64,000 nt of DNA, taken from the NCBI GenBank assembly GCA_013396755.1, contig VWZF01006750.1, positions 3,203,837 through 3,267,836 of the forward strand. The letters run 5' to 3'. Under the pieces are notes generated by a model. It saw only the letters and a list, made by a program, of their open reading frames with translations. It did no database searches and was not told where the DNA came from. The position numbers were made by a program, and so were the translations under genes. Of this stretch, positions 52,702 to 64,000 are shown in pieces. The number at the start of each line of letters is the position of its first letter. Positions within the stretch are counted from its first letter, which is position 1. Source of the DNA: Sclerurus mexicanus. Taxonomy: Eukaryota > Chordata > Aves > Passeriformes > Furnariidae.

Positions 52702-55700
52702 ACTGAAGGAAGCTCAGTGTCAGTCGTCATTTCTGTATTTAATCTCTTTTGCTATTGTGCCTTTAATTGCCATTCATCTGCCAGTCCTGTCCAGTAATGA
52801 AAATAGACTTAAAGATCTCAGAACAAAACCAGCAAAAGTAGATTCTTACAATTTTCTTTCCTTAGAGATCTTATCTACAAACCTTAATTAAGTTTTTCTT
52901 TCATTCTGGGGAACATAAAGTTAAAAAAGCCCATCAAAACACAATTACTTTTCACAGTTCTGTAGCCAGGCAGATGCTCGTGAGAACCATATGTACAACT
53001 TGCTGCAAGTGAACTTGGACATGCAGGGAAAAACACCTCACATGCATTGAAGAATAAAGCAAAAATTGTTTTGCATTCCCATAGTTGATTTCCTTTAAAA
53101 TCCAACTGTCATGTAAACAGAACATTAGCAGTAATTAAGCCTACCAGGATGAGCTGCATACCGCCAATTGTGTGAACAGAGCCCAGTTAGGCAAGCCATG
53201 AAAAGCAGTATTTTTGATTCAAATAGCTGCCCCAAAATCCACTAATTTGGAGTAATTGAAAGAGCTCTTTCGGTTAAAAACATATGAATCACATATTTTT
53301 TAGATGAAGGAAAATTATTTTTTTTTAAAAATCCCCCTTTTGTCTGCAGTGTAAGCTTTGTCACAGTTACAAGTAATTAGGGGAGACAGTGAATGCAACA
53401 AACGCCCACAGTCAACTGCTCAATATGTTCACCCTTTTCCTCTCCCTCTACACTCAGCAATTTGAAAAGTTGACATTATTTTTGAGGCAGCTTTCCCAGA
53501 TGCAAAATCTTATGATTGTACAATACCTAGGATTTGCAAAAGCAGTTTGTTGCCAATTCAATAATCTGTGAAAAGTTTGGTTTTTACTTATGTAAAACTC
53601 CTTTAGTTTCCCCAGCAAGTAGGTTTAAAGGGAATACAAATTACAGTTATTCCCATTCCAAGAACAAATAATTTTCAGTTATGTACAGAAACTAGATATT
53701 TAATCAGTGTTGTATATGAAGGATTATTTTACTGTTTTGTTGAGTTTGTCTTACCTATACAAAGCATTGGGAACTCTGCATCACCATAGAAATTTGAAGC
53801 TTTATTCCTCTATCTGTGATGTGGAATGGCACCATATGTGAAATAACAACTGACTCCACTCATATATACTTTTGGTATACAAACACTGAAATTCCCTGAC
53901 TTTTGAGAATTCCAGCATCAAAAGACAAAAATCTACGTTAGACCTGTGCAGTTGGAAATTAGTTTTCTTTTATTTCCAAGATGCCATGCAATTGTGTGAA
54001 ATAAGAATCTACTGATCTGATGAGGAGATATTATTTCAATACAAGGATTACTGAAGATGAACACTAACTTCAACATCTGAAGATTTGGTTTTCTCTGCTG
54101 CATAAATTTTAAATTATTTTTAATAGAGTATTTCTAGTTTACAACAGGTTTTGCAATGTCTTTAGAATACGTAATTTTAAAATGAATTTTTAATAAAATG
54201 GAAAGAGCAGACAGTTATAATAATTTATCAGAAAAGGCTCTTTGGCTTTGAACTTTCAGGCATCTATCCCTGCAGATAATTTTCATATTGAATTGAAATC
54301 GGTAGCATGATTGAGAAGAAGCCAATGATCTCCTGGATATCCTTGCATTTTCATTTTTCAGCTAATGAGTAAAACACCAAGTTCTCTCACATTTTTTAAT
54401 TGAAATTAAATGTAAAAAAAAGAGAGGACTGTTGAAACAGACACACTTGCCTTCTGGTTTTCAAGTGAGGATGCTGTTCAATACGTGAACACAAAAGCCA
54501 TTATAGATCCCTCAGCTACAGCATTCCCTACTGTTCATACAGTGCAGCTTTCCTATATCTCAGTAAAGTTGTCCCCACTGTTCACTGTTACTGTTTTCCT
54601 TTTTTCCCCTATGTTAAAAATAGACTTTAAAAACTGTGAATGCTGATCAGCCCAAGTACTTTTATCTCATCCAGGTGTTTGTGAAGTCTTGTTCCTAATT
54701 CACAGTTGTACCTTGTATATCAGCGGTCAATAAAGGAAGCTTGAGGACAAAGCTTGTATCTGAGTACATCTACAATAAACACATATCAAAATAATTCATC
54801 ACTCCTCTAAAAATCTTTGCACTGAGGCTTCTAAAACCACTATTTCTAAAGTAGGGCTGACACCACAACTGCATAAGTGCATGACTTTTAAGCAGTACAG
54901 GCAGGGTACTCCACCTTTCCCAGTGGAAGAACGAAAGAAACAAAAATCAAAGGAGATATTTTACTGCCACGGTATCATTTCTTTGGCATCTATTAGGAGA
55001 CTTAATGTGATACAGTCTTGTTCCATTGTACTGTTTCCTAAAACACTTCCTGCACTTTGACAGTTCACCTTAAGAAATCTCTTCACTCTCCCCTGTTTTG
55101 TTTCTGGGGATAAAACTTTCCAAAGTTTTATTTCAGTCCAAATTTACATGTTTTCTCAGTGCAGAATTTGCTCAGCAGAGCAACAATCACTAATTTTTCA
55201 TGAGCATTACTGATAAGGAGATACAGACCTAATAGACACTATTTTTCACTGTAAATTAGTATGCAAAAGAGACGCACACAAACCTGAACATTGCTTTTCA
55301 ATATCTAGTACGACTTTCAGATGCATCAACATCTTTATGGATGACAACATATTCCAGTTACAAGGGCCTATGCACAGGACACAGAGCGCAAAGGTGAAGG
55401 GAGCCAGAAAAATGGAACAAATCTTTGCCTGCTATTGTTTTTTGTATCATACCATCAAAACTTAATAACACCTGATGTCAAAGGGGACCACCTGATGCCA
55501 TGTAAACACACATTGATGATCAGCGTAAAAATCCATCAATGGGAGTTATCCTGGCTGTTGTTATACTAAAAACACTACTGTTGTAGGATGTTGAGCAACA
55601 CTTAGAAATACTGAGCTCCACTCATGAAAGAAATAGAAACCAAAGAAGACACTCAGAAGTTCTGGAGTTGCTTTGTCATCTTGAAAGATGGATCTCAAAT

Positions 55701-58700
55701 GAAAGCAGAGGCTATATTATTCTTTATCCTGGCCTTTCCAATACAGTGGCAGAAGGGCTTAATGCAGCACAAAACGCCGCTACTTGTCGATCACCTATGT
55801 TGTGGCTACAGTTCCTACTATAATTCATCTGACAGATCATGTGGGCTAAAATCCCTAAAAAGATCTAATCTGCCTTGAAAACTTTCAGATTGCATGTGCA
55901 GGAAGGAAAATATATTTTCCAGAGTAAACTGAACTAGAAAAATCAGTCTTATTGGGAGGTTTCTGAAAAAGTTGAATTAGAGTAGAAGTCACAGTGAAGG
56001 AAATTAGTTTTAGTCCTCCCACTCTCATCTAATGCAGCTCTCCTTCATCAATCCTAGACCATTTTAATATTGGCCTACTTCAGATGACAACCTTAGACTG
56101 CAACTTATCTTATGAATTTTTCTTTATTCCCATTTCTTTCCAAGTGCTTCAAGCTAAATAGAAGCCAAGAAAAAGAATGCATTGTCTTGACAATGCAAAC
56201 AATATAATGCATAATTATGACAGACCTAAATATCAGGAAAAACCCACCTTAGGAGAAAAAATGTGAATCTATACAACTCCCATACAGATTTTTTGATATT
56301 TTTAAAATTATTCTCCCTCATTAACAGGCAGTTTAAAGGTTTCTTCAAGTCAAAAATCACAAGAGAGGATTATAGGCAAGAAGAAGGAATGAAATCATGG
56401 GACAAAGAGGCAAAACTTTGAAATTGAGGATCGCATCCTGGTGAGATTTTGGTATTTTATAATTCTGGACTAAAAATGAAGAATTCGAAATGCACAGGCT
56501 CTTTCTCCAAATATCTCTTTCTCATGGATTTGTCAATTGCTTGCTTGAAGAAAAACTGCATTCAACTGCATAGTTCAGAACTATGAAAGTGTTTCAGAGG
56601 AAAATGAAAAAAATTCTCAATTGTGGACAAAAATAAAAGGTGCGCTGTTTCTTGAACTAGTTTTAGCTGCAGTTGGTGATTAAAAGGGTTCAAGCCTGGT
56701 GGCAGCCATCTTGCTGAAAAGTGATGCAATTTTTGTTACTAGTCAAGCCAGGCACTAAATGTGCGAGATAAAGTGCTTCTCTGTGATTTAATATCAACTT
56801 AACACCTTCGCTGTGATTGCACAATACTTATAAATAAAATTGATTTTCTTAACATCTCAAAAACTGGGCTTTTTTACTATTAGTAAAGCAAATAGCATAG
56901 CAGCATAAAGACCACAATGTTGAGAATATTCCGAATTGGTTACTGAGAAATGAGCCTTTTGAAGATTAATTATCAAAAAGTACTACACACACAGAGGAAA
57001 GTCATAAACCTCCATTATTCTATGTCCTGGATTTCATATTTGAACTAAATGATGTTTCAGGGGGGAGTTGAGAGCTGGATTGGGAGTCTGCTGCAGCTAT
57101 TCCATACATGAAGAGAGAGGCTTGGATGAGGAGGTTCTACCCCTCTACAGGAGAGACATTACAAAAAGCGTGGCTTCTATTTGTGATATCCACAACTGCC
57201 AGGGAAATACCAGGGACTAGATTTTTATTACAGGTAAAACTCAATTTGTCATAAATACTTACCACCAAGGCTACCTTACTGTTCTGACTGTAAGAATGTA
57301 TCTCAGTTATGAATAACTTTGTCAAATTTCAATCCTCTAATAATGCAATAGTCTCTGCAAACAGTCTGCAGTGAGCTGAATTTCTGTGTAAGGAGTTTTC
57401 CAGATACTTTAGGGAGCCACGAAAAATACATTAATTGTGGCTGTTTTGTTGAGCAACTGTAATACTATCAAACTTGAAAGCAAAAACCTTGATCGTGCTT
57501 GGAAAAGGAAGGTGAAGAAATAATAGGGTGGGTTATCTGGGGACAGAGTTTGATTTTGCTTTTTCTTAAAAAGAAAATAATTCTGTCCACATTCAGTGAA
57601 TTATTGGCCTTTGGTAAAAAACACAAGGGATTGGGATTTGGCTGCAATTTAGCCTTCAGCTTGTTAGAACAGTCACATCAATTATGCTGTGCATCTGCAA
57701 TTTCCATAAATAAAGATGTGTAGACTTCTGTAGCAAATAGTTTAGATCAATGTACATCTTCTGTTTTCTTTGTGAAAGGGACATTAATAGAGAATGGGTG
57801 TAAGGGAAGTAGTTTGTATTAACAGAGGCAAATACATTTTATATTTCCACTATTTTTTGCCATGAGAAACAAAACCTAAAGTTCGACTGAGCTGTGTTAT
57901 CTTTACAAAACTCTGCAAAGCAGAGCTCTTCAAAGGCAGAATCTTTCAGGGCATTAGCTATTGCTATTGTTCTGTTAAAAACTGCCTTGATAATATAAAA
58001 TCTCTCCTGTTTTCAACTGGAAATTTTCAATACAGTATGGAACAAAAATAATACTTTACAGTCAATGATGCCTATACCTATTTCTACCAGCTGTGAAATA
58101 AATACAGCTTGGAAGTTGTCAGAAAATCTCTCACCATGAATTTTTCTTCCTTTCTTTTCATTTTTTCATCCATACTTTTTCATTCTCCCTTGACCTATGC
58201 AGAGTGTATTCATTTCCATAACATTTAAAGCTGGCAAGTCATAACCTGAGTTTGTTCTGTTACATTTTGTGCTGAAGTTAACACCCATTGACCACAGCAG
58301 GCACGACATATTCTACAGAACACAACCCCTTGAATTGGTAATGCCTTCCAAATAAGCTTGTATATCAGTGGCTGAATTCCCTATCCTTGCAAATATTGGC
58401 AGATTGCAGGAGATTGAGACTGGGGAAGGAACTGATCAGGAGGCAGGGCTGGCAGCCAGACTCTGTAAGGTCTAGACAAGTTCGAGAGCCAGGCATTGCT
58501 TTTAGTCACCTGACCACCTGTTCCTTCTGCAGCATTTAGTTTTTATTAAAAAGTAGTGGGTTTTTTTTGTTCGTTTGTCTTTTAAATTACATACATAGAC
58601 ATTCAGATATTTTATTTCATACATGAAACATTTCTTCAGGTGTTAACTTCCTAAGGAGAGAGAACTGCATCTAGGTATTATTACTATACTAATGACAATA

Positions 58701-60568
58701 CTCCAAAATATATTAGGAATTGTTTTTCGGGTTCAATGCAAGTAGTAGGATTGGAAGGGAACTAATTTTTTTTTACTAAAGTGATTATGAAAGTTTCCAT
58801 CAAATACCAAAGTTCAAGGAATTTCTTTTTAAACTAAAATAGTAAAAGTCATGTGCAGTGGGCATTTTCATTGTCAAGATATTCTCACATATCAGTTTGC
58901 TAAAAATAAATGTGAAGGCAATGAGACACAACCCCATTTCTAAACAGCTATTTGAAACATATCAAAATGTTGAAATATTTAGAAATGTTCATATTTGCTT
59001 CTATGATTTAGTGAGTCCATTGTAAATTCATGGAAATGTAGGTATTCATTAATCTTAAAATATGAAATATTAGATAAAATTTTGATGTCTATCTTCCAAG
59101 CATACAACTGAGAGAGGACATTTTCATATTCTTACTCGAACAGCATCATAGCTCTTCTGAGTTTATAGCTGGCCTATTCTTTTCACTGAACACAAGTCTT
59201 TCATCTGTCAAACACTGTGCTTAAGGGACAAACCAAACATATCCTATTTCTGTCTGTATTGAAAATCTCTCTCATATCCTCTCTTACCATTTTCCAGCAT
59301 TATTCTCTCTTTTCAGGTACTGTGCATTATAAAGCATTTTTCTCTACGCCACTGGTGTATTTAACCATGGACATGCTTTGGATTCCTTTTTCCCTGTTAT
59401 TTCTACAGTCTTTGCCTTTTCTGGATGATTTTGAGAAGAACTGTTCTTTCACTCTGTGAGAAATGCTAATGTTTTGTATAAATATGTAACTTCAATACCA
59501 GACTTTTTAAATGGTGATATCTTTTGGAACTGTTATGTGTCTGTTTGAATTTGTTAAGTCTCTCAAGTTGTTACATCCATATTTTAAGACAGAAGAAAAA
59601 CTTGAACTGAAGGTTCAGTTTGGTCTTTAAGTAAACATTAGATTTTTTGTCAGCTTTCTAAAACTTGCCCAATGCTCCAAGACTCAAATCAACAAATAGA
59701 CATCCTGGAAGCTACACAGCAAGCTCTCTTCAATTTTTTTTTTTTTAAATTTGTTTGAATTTGCTGATTTGAAAATGTCTGATGCTAGTAGCTGCCATGG
59801 AAATATTTAATTTGCTTTTCATAAATACAGAAAAGAAATATTTATTGTCTTTCTGGCATAACTATTCTGAATAGTATCACCTTCACCTAATGCACCAATA
59901 TCATTAAGGTTTCTTTAGTTCCTAGTAAAATTTTCAAAGCCTTCCTTCCTGTTTTTCTCAGCTTTGACTCACGTCTGTGTACATTTGCTCCCCATGTCAT
60001 TTTTCCCTGAAGTTTGTAGCATCTAACACTTTGGTGCAACGTTCTTTTATCTTTCAATGTGCTCTCTATGTGCATTCCAGACTCTCCAGCTCTTCAGGCT
60101 TGAAACATACATCACTCAGACTGAATTATACCTCACATTTTCCATGACGCATTACAGATACGCACTCTGAGAGCCAATCATCCTTTACTCCAGTGTGATT
60201 TGGTGGTCTGCAACAGACATTGACTCCCATCTCATTTTGAGCTCCAGCCACTAGCACACAGCCACAGAAAAAAGTCAAGATCAGTTCTTTTCAAGCTCTC
60301 AACCTCTGAATACCTAAAGCCATTTTGACATAGTGACACTCTTCCCCTTTTGCCCACCTTGTCCATTTGGCTTTCAGTATTCCAAGGGATCATATATTCC
60401 AATTAGATTTCAGAAATGCCTTGAAGACCAAATCTATATTTATATGAGTTCAACTGTTCTTGTTTATTACTCAGATTTCTCATGCTGATCTATAGGCAAT
60501 TAAAGAATGTCATTTGTCATTTGGTGCCCTGATTAATATTCTTTGCCCCTTAATGTCTTACTTCTGAA

Positions 60569-60583
60569 CTCACTCACTCACTC
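60569..60583. repeat. (CTCA)n short tetranucleotide run
   Basis: Three perfect CTCA units and a partial one. Confidence 0.85.
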
Positions 60584-63500
60584 CCATTTGTTGTTGTTAG
60601 TGTAATGATCCTCTGACTAATCTCATTACATTTGCTCCCTGGAAGATTGTTTCCTTTCAGCTGGGTGGGAAGCACTGCCCTCATTGCACTCCCAGAAAGG
60701 AAGCAATGATGCACAAAAGAAAGCTCTCCTCATTTATTTCTCCCCCTTATGTGACAGGGAGAAAATCTGTGACTATCATTCCTCTCCTTCAGGCTTATTT
60801 CAATTCACTCCTAGTTACCTGAAATCTGTGAAGGAGTTGGAGAAGCTGCATCTTATACATGCTTAAAGATCCTATCAACAATTCTGGAAGCCAGCTAACC
60901 TGAGAGTACATGCACAGCCTTATGTAGGCAGATGTAGGCTTCTCCCAACCTCCTACCAAGGAGGCCAGACATGAGCCAGCTCCAATCTGAAAGAAAGATT
61001 ACCATGCTACCTTGTCACTCTCTGTTACTGCTGGCCAGTAATCACCTCCAAGCTATATTTCATATCTTGTGAACTCCCTCTGAAAATCCTCCATTTGCTA
61101 CTGCTGTGTATCTGTTTGGATGTGCCCCTGGCATTTGACTCACATACTAAGGCTCATTGCTCGGCTCTGTTTTCTCATTAATACAAAGAGATGCTTTCCC
61201 ATGCTGAGATATCAAATGCTGGGGCTAATCAAGGACCAGTGGTAAAGTCACTAAGACGTCATCAAGTTATGGCCAACGTACCCATCTCATAAATCTGGTC
61301 AGAGGTCCTCCAAGACACAACACAATGGACCAAATGACTACTCATAAACTATTTTGCCTGAAACAAAGAGTCTTCACTCATATCCTTTGAAACTCTCCTC
61401 TGAAGCTAGAACACGCTCTGGCATCAAGGAAAGGGCTAGTAGTGCTACCCAGTGCAAAGCATTTCAGCCTACTACAGCACTGGCTCCACCACTGGTTAGG
61501 AACCTACAGCGTTTGTAAGTTTGAGTCTTTTCTACACCTATTGTCAAATTATTTCTATATCAATCTTCAAATACCCAGTCTGCCTAACCTGCTGTCTCTA
61601 CTGCAACAGCTCCATTCTAGTGGCAGAGAACTAACCATTTGGCCACCAGACTCCCTTGTAAAATTCTGCCAAGGTACAGCAGGAACTGTCAGACATCCTT
61701 GAGTAAAATTTTGTTTGAAAATTAATCTATCTGCAGAAGTCTGTCAGACACACCATTTCACCACATGCTTCCAATCACTTTTTTATGCAGAGCTCCCCTT
61801 TTCTCCCTGGGTCTAACTTATATACAACAGTAGTAAAGAGGCATCTCTACAGAGATGAAAAATAAATTGTGACGACAACACTCCTAAGGGCAAACTAAGG
61901 AGGGCATCCAGACAACATACCTTTAGGTAAATGGGAGTTTTAACTATAAAGGTCAGCTTTAACTCTGTTTCAAGCCTCAGGTACTGAACATGCTCTTTCT
62001 ATAATGTTCACCATTTCCACTAAGCTGTGACTACACCATGCAGGATTCAGCCTCCAAATAATCTAGATAGAACAGTGCTCTGTCTGCTACTAGTTTTTAA
62101 AGCTACTCTGTTTTTATAGCTGTAAAACTATTCCATAAACCAAAGACCTCTTTCTCCTAAACATAATGATCAGGTTTGCAGAGAAAAAAGCAGAGAAAAT
62201 CAGGGAAAAGCAATAGCAAGTAAAAACTAAAATCTAATAGACTTTCTTTAAGGCTATTTTAAGCAGAAATTCAAGCCTCTATTAAAAAGGAGAACAGTAC
62301 AATGATGAAAATTTTAACTTAGTTTTTCTATTCAGAAATTTTTAGATAAAACCCAAACATTTAAATATATACTGAAAATATAAAAAAGGGTCTAATAACT
62401 ACATTCCAGTAGAAAGGGATCTAATGTGATAATGGAAAGTCTAAACTCTTTTCAGCTGAGCTGAGATTCCAATTTTCTGCATCACTAGCAATGATAATGT
62501 TACACAAACAGTGTTCAATCATTAAATTAATTCCCATTAAATCAATGTCCTTAAAGGCCAAATAGTCCTTTGATAATTACCTGATTAAAGTGATGTTAGA
62601 ATAATGTATTAGTTATAGTATATTTATAATTCCCTTCACAACAATAAATCGTTTCACCCATCTTGATGAAATGGTGATAATAATGCAAGAATTGGGAAAG
62701 GAGGCTTGTCATAGCGCCATGTAGAAAATAGATGTGGTCCAGCTTCTCCTGGTATCTGTGATACTTCAATAACATACATTATCAGATTATAATTTCTATT
62801 ATATAGTATTTACAGTATGACTCTTCAAAGTTATAAGAATTAATTCCTGGCTTTTATGCCTAGACTAACAAGCTTAATGACTTATTCCTGATATTAATAA
62901 TTTTGCAGTAGTCAGATTCTGTTTTTCTGTGGAATTAGCACAATATGTTTACAATTGAAAATCAAAGTTCATAAGAAAAAAAATACAAATAATAGTGCAG
63001 TAATTAATGCCAATACACTGTAGTAACTTGTGCAACATAATTACACAGAAAGAGGGGAGATGACTAGTCTTTAAAGCACTTCTAAAAGTTCTGGAAAATG
63101 TACCATAAAATATATTTTGTTTTGCTCTTCCACTGTCATTACAAAAGAGAAGTAATGATTGCAGCTAAAGTTTAAAAATGGAGGCATCTGCTTGTATTTA
63201 CTGAAGTTACTGGGACCTCTTAGATGAAGAATTACTAGACTTAAACTACACATATCCAGATGCTGAAATAACATACAAGTCTTGATATTTGAAAGTGCAT
63301 CTTTTGATATCTGTAACTATGACCACATTGGAACTGTGAGGCTTGCTGCCCATCTCTAATGAATCCGTTGGCCAAAATATATTGTATTAATGCTGTTGAA
63401 ATGAACTGGTTTATTAGAAGACTTAGAAGGGTTTCAAATTTAATTTTGGAGTTACCAAACATGGTACCATTACATTACATAATCATAAATAATTGTGCAA

Positions 63501-63620
63501 TAAACCTAGCAATTTTATCAACAGCTCTTTGCTAAAGAAAATAAATACATTCTGTGACCAGATTATCTTTTGTTGCCACTTTTACAACACAGGATAGTAA
63601 TTTTGCATGATATAGTTATT

Positions 63621-63633
63621 CACACACACACAC
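63621..63633. repeat. (CA)n short dinucleotide run
   Basis: Six CA units and one further base, followed by GGAGAC. Confidence 0.9.
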
Positions 63634-64000
63634 GGAGACAAACACGGACTGGAGCTCAATGTGCATGTGCAAGAAACACAAGGAGCTTCTGGGGATCCTC
63701 TCCTGCAGTGCTGTAATGTGTGCTTTTAAGATTGCACTTGACTGCATGCCCGTATAAAGGCGCAATTTGCAGCCACTGTGAATGCATCAAAGTGATATAT
63801 GCTTGCTATTATTTTACAGGATATTGGCACTGGATCTTAACAAATAACCTTGCACACTGGCAACATTTAGATTAGATTTCAAGGGATGCTGAGACCTAAT
63901 CTCTCGATTACTAATGGCTGTATTCAAATGCTCTGAAGCCTCAAACAATGAACCACAATTATCCTCTCTGGTACATATTCCTAAGTGGTAAAGAAGCTCA

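Larger units (their letters stand above)
1..64000 (-). other. GRID2: GRID2 gene locus, partial (internal introns and three exons)
   Basis: The whole window lies inside one gene read on the minus strand. Three exons whose reading frames and splice phases join without error encode a continuous piece of an ionotropic glutamate receptor of the delta class. Read through, the product runs from the GGEVPYTT segment before M3, across SYTANLAAF, to the SQ-R junction late in S2. GluD2 is a postsynaptic receptor at parallel fibre-Purkinje cell synapses that binds cerebellin-1 and D-serine; that is known from mammals, not seen here. The paralogue GRID1 carries very different residues in the same stretch (as remembered), so GRID2 is preferred. 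Neither gene end is present. The intron sizes seen, about 10.3 and 26.3 kb plus two incomplete introns over 11 kb, fit the very large size of this gene. No promoter or poly(A) site belonging to it is visible. Confidence 0.93.
52523..64000 (-). other. GRID2: GRID2 intron upstream of the M3 exon (3' part only)
   Basis: About 11.5 kb of AT-rich noncoding DNA. No exon of GRID2 encoding M1/M2 or S1 could be found in it on the minus strand. Open frames on both strands are short (about 60-86 codons), have no recognisable family features and look like chance. Visible items are two short inverted repeats just before the acceptor (52632-52660 and 52681-52701), a (CTCA)n run near 60569, and a short (CA)n run near 63621. 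I recognise no interspersed repeat in 53000-64000. Confidence 0.85.

Noticed and set aside
1..64000. CRISPR arrays, tRNA or rRNA genes, bacterial operons, integrated viral genes
   Set aside because: No regularly spaced repeats, no cloverleaf or rRNA signatures recognised, and no dense long open frames; the sequence is vertebrate intron.

Overview
This window is vertebrate nuclear DNA, almost certainly from a bird. Three things support that. Two short CR1 LINE 3' ends finish in the ATTCTGTG-type octamers typical of avian and reptilian CR1. One fragment matches the start of a common avian LTR (the TGTCACGGTTTAACCCC type). Recognisable repeats are otherwise sparse, and the DNA is AT-rich. There is no prokaryotic or viral gene organisation, and most open frames of 60-170 codons look like chance.

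The only protein-coding gene I can support is GRID2, the ionotropic glutamate receptor delta-2 (GluD2), read on the minus strand. Three consecutive exons are present. In transcript order they are: exon A at 52522-52384 (end of the pore region, the M3 helix with the SYTANLAAF motif, start of the M3-S2 linker); exon B at 42050-41855 (first half of ligand-binding segment S2); exon C at 15532-15366 (the middle of S2, with the Trp-Asp ligand-site pair). Their phases join perfectly (CA|G, then AAG|GTG), giving one uninterrupted frame of about 167 codons. The paralogue GRID1 differs strongly here as I recall it, so the assignment to GRID2 is firm. By inference from a usual 16-exon layout these would be exons 12-14; earlier and later exons lie outside the window.

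The rest is intron. From high to low coordinate: the 3' part of a long intron (64000-52523), a complete intron of about 10.3 kb (52383-42051), a complete intron of about 26.3 kb (41854-15533), and the 5' part of another (15365-1). These hold an old CR1 coding-region relic (about 44080-45165), a CR1 3' end on the plus strand (46757-47044), a CR1 3' end on the minus strand (6838-7102), an avian LTR fragment (28547-28659), microsatellites, A- or T-rich tracts and several short inverted repeats.

The most interesting observations concern splicing of this gene. Exon B has a non-CAG acceptor and a tandem donor (two GTs six bases apart) that could add two residues in frame. Oppositely oriented CR1 copies flank exons B and C and could favour back-splicing. 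Perfect short hairpins sit just upstream of the M3 exon. I found no sign of an undescribed multi-gene system.
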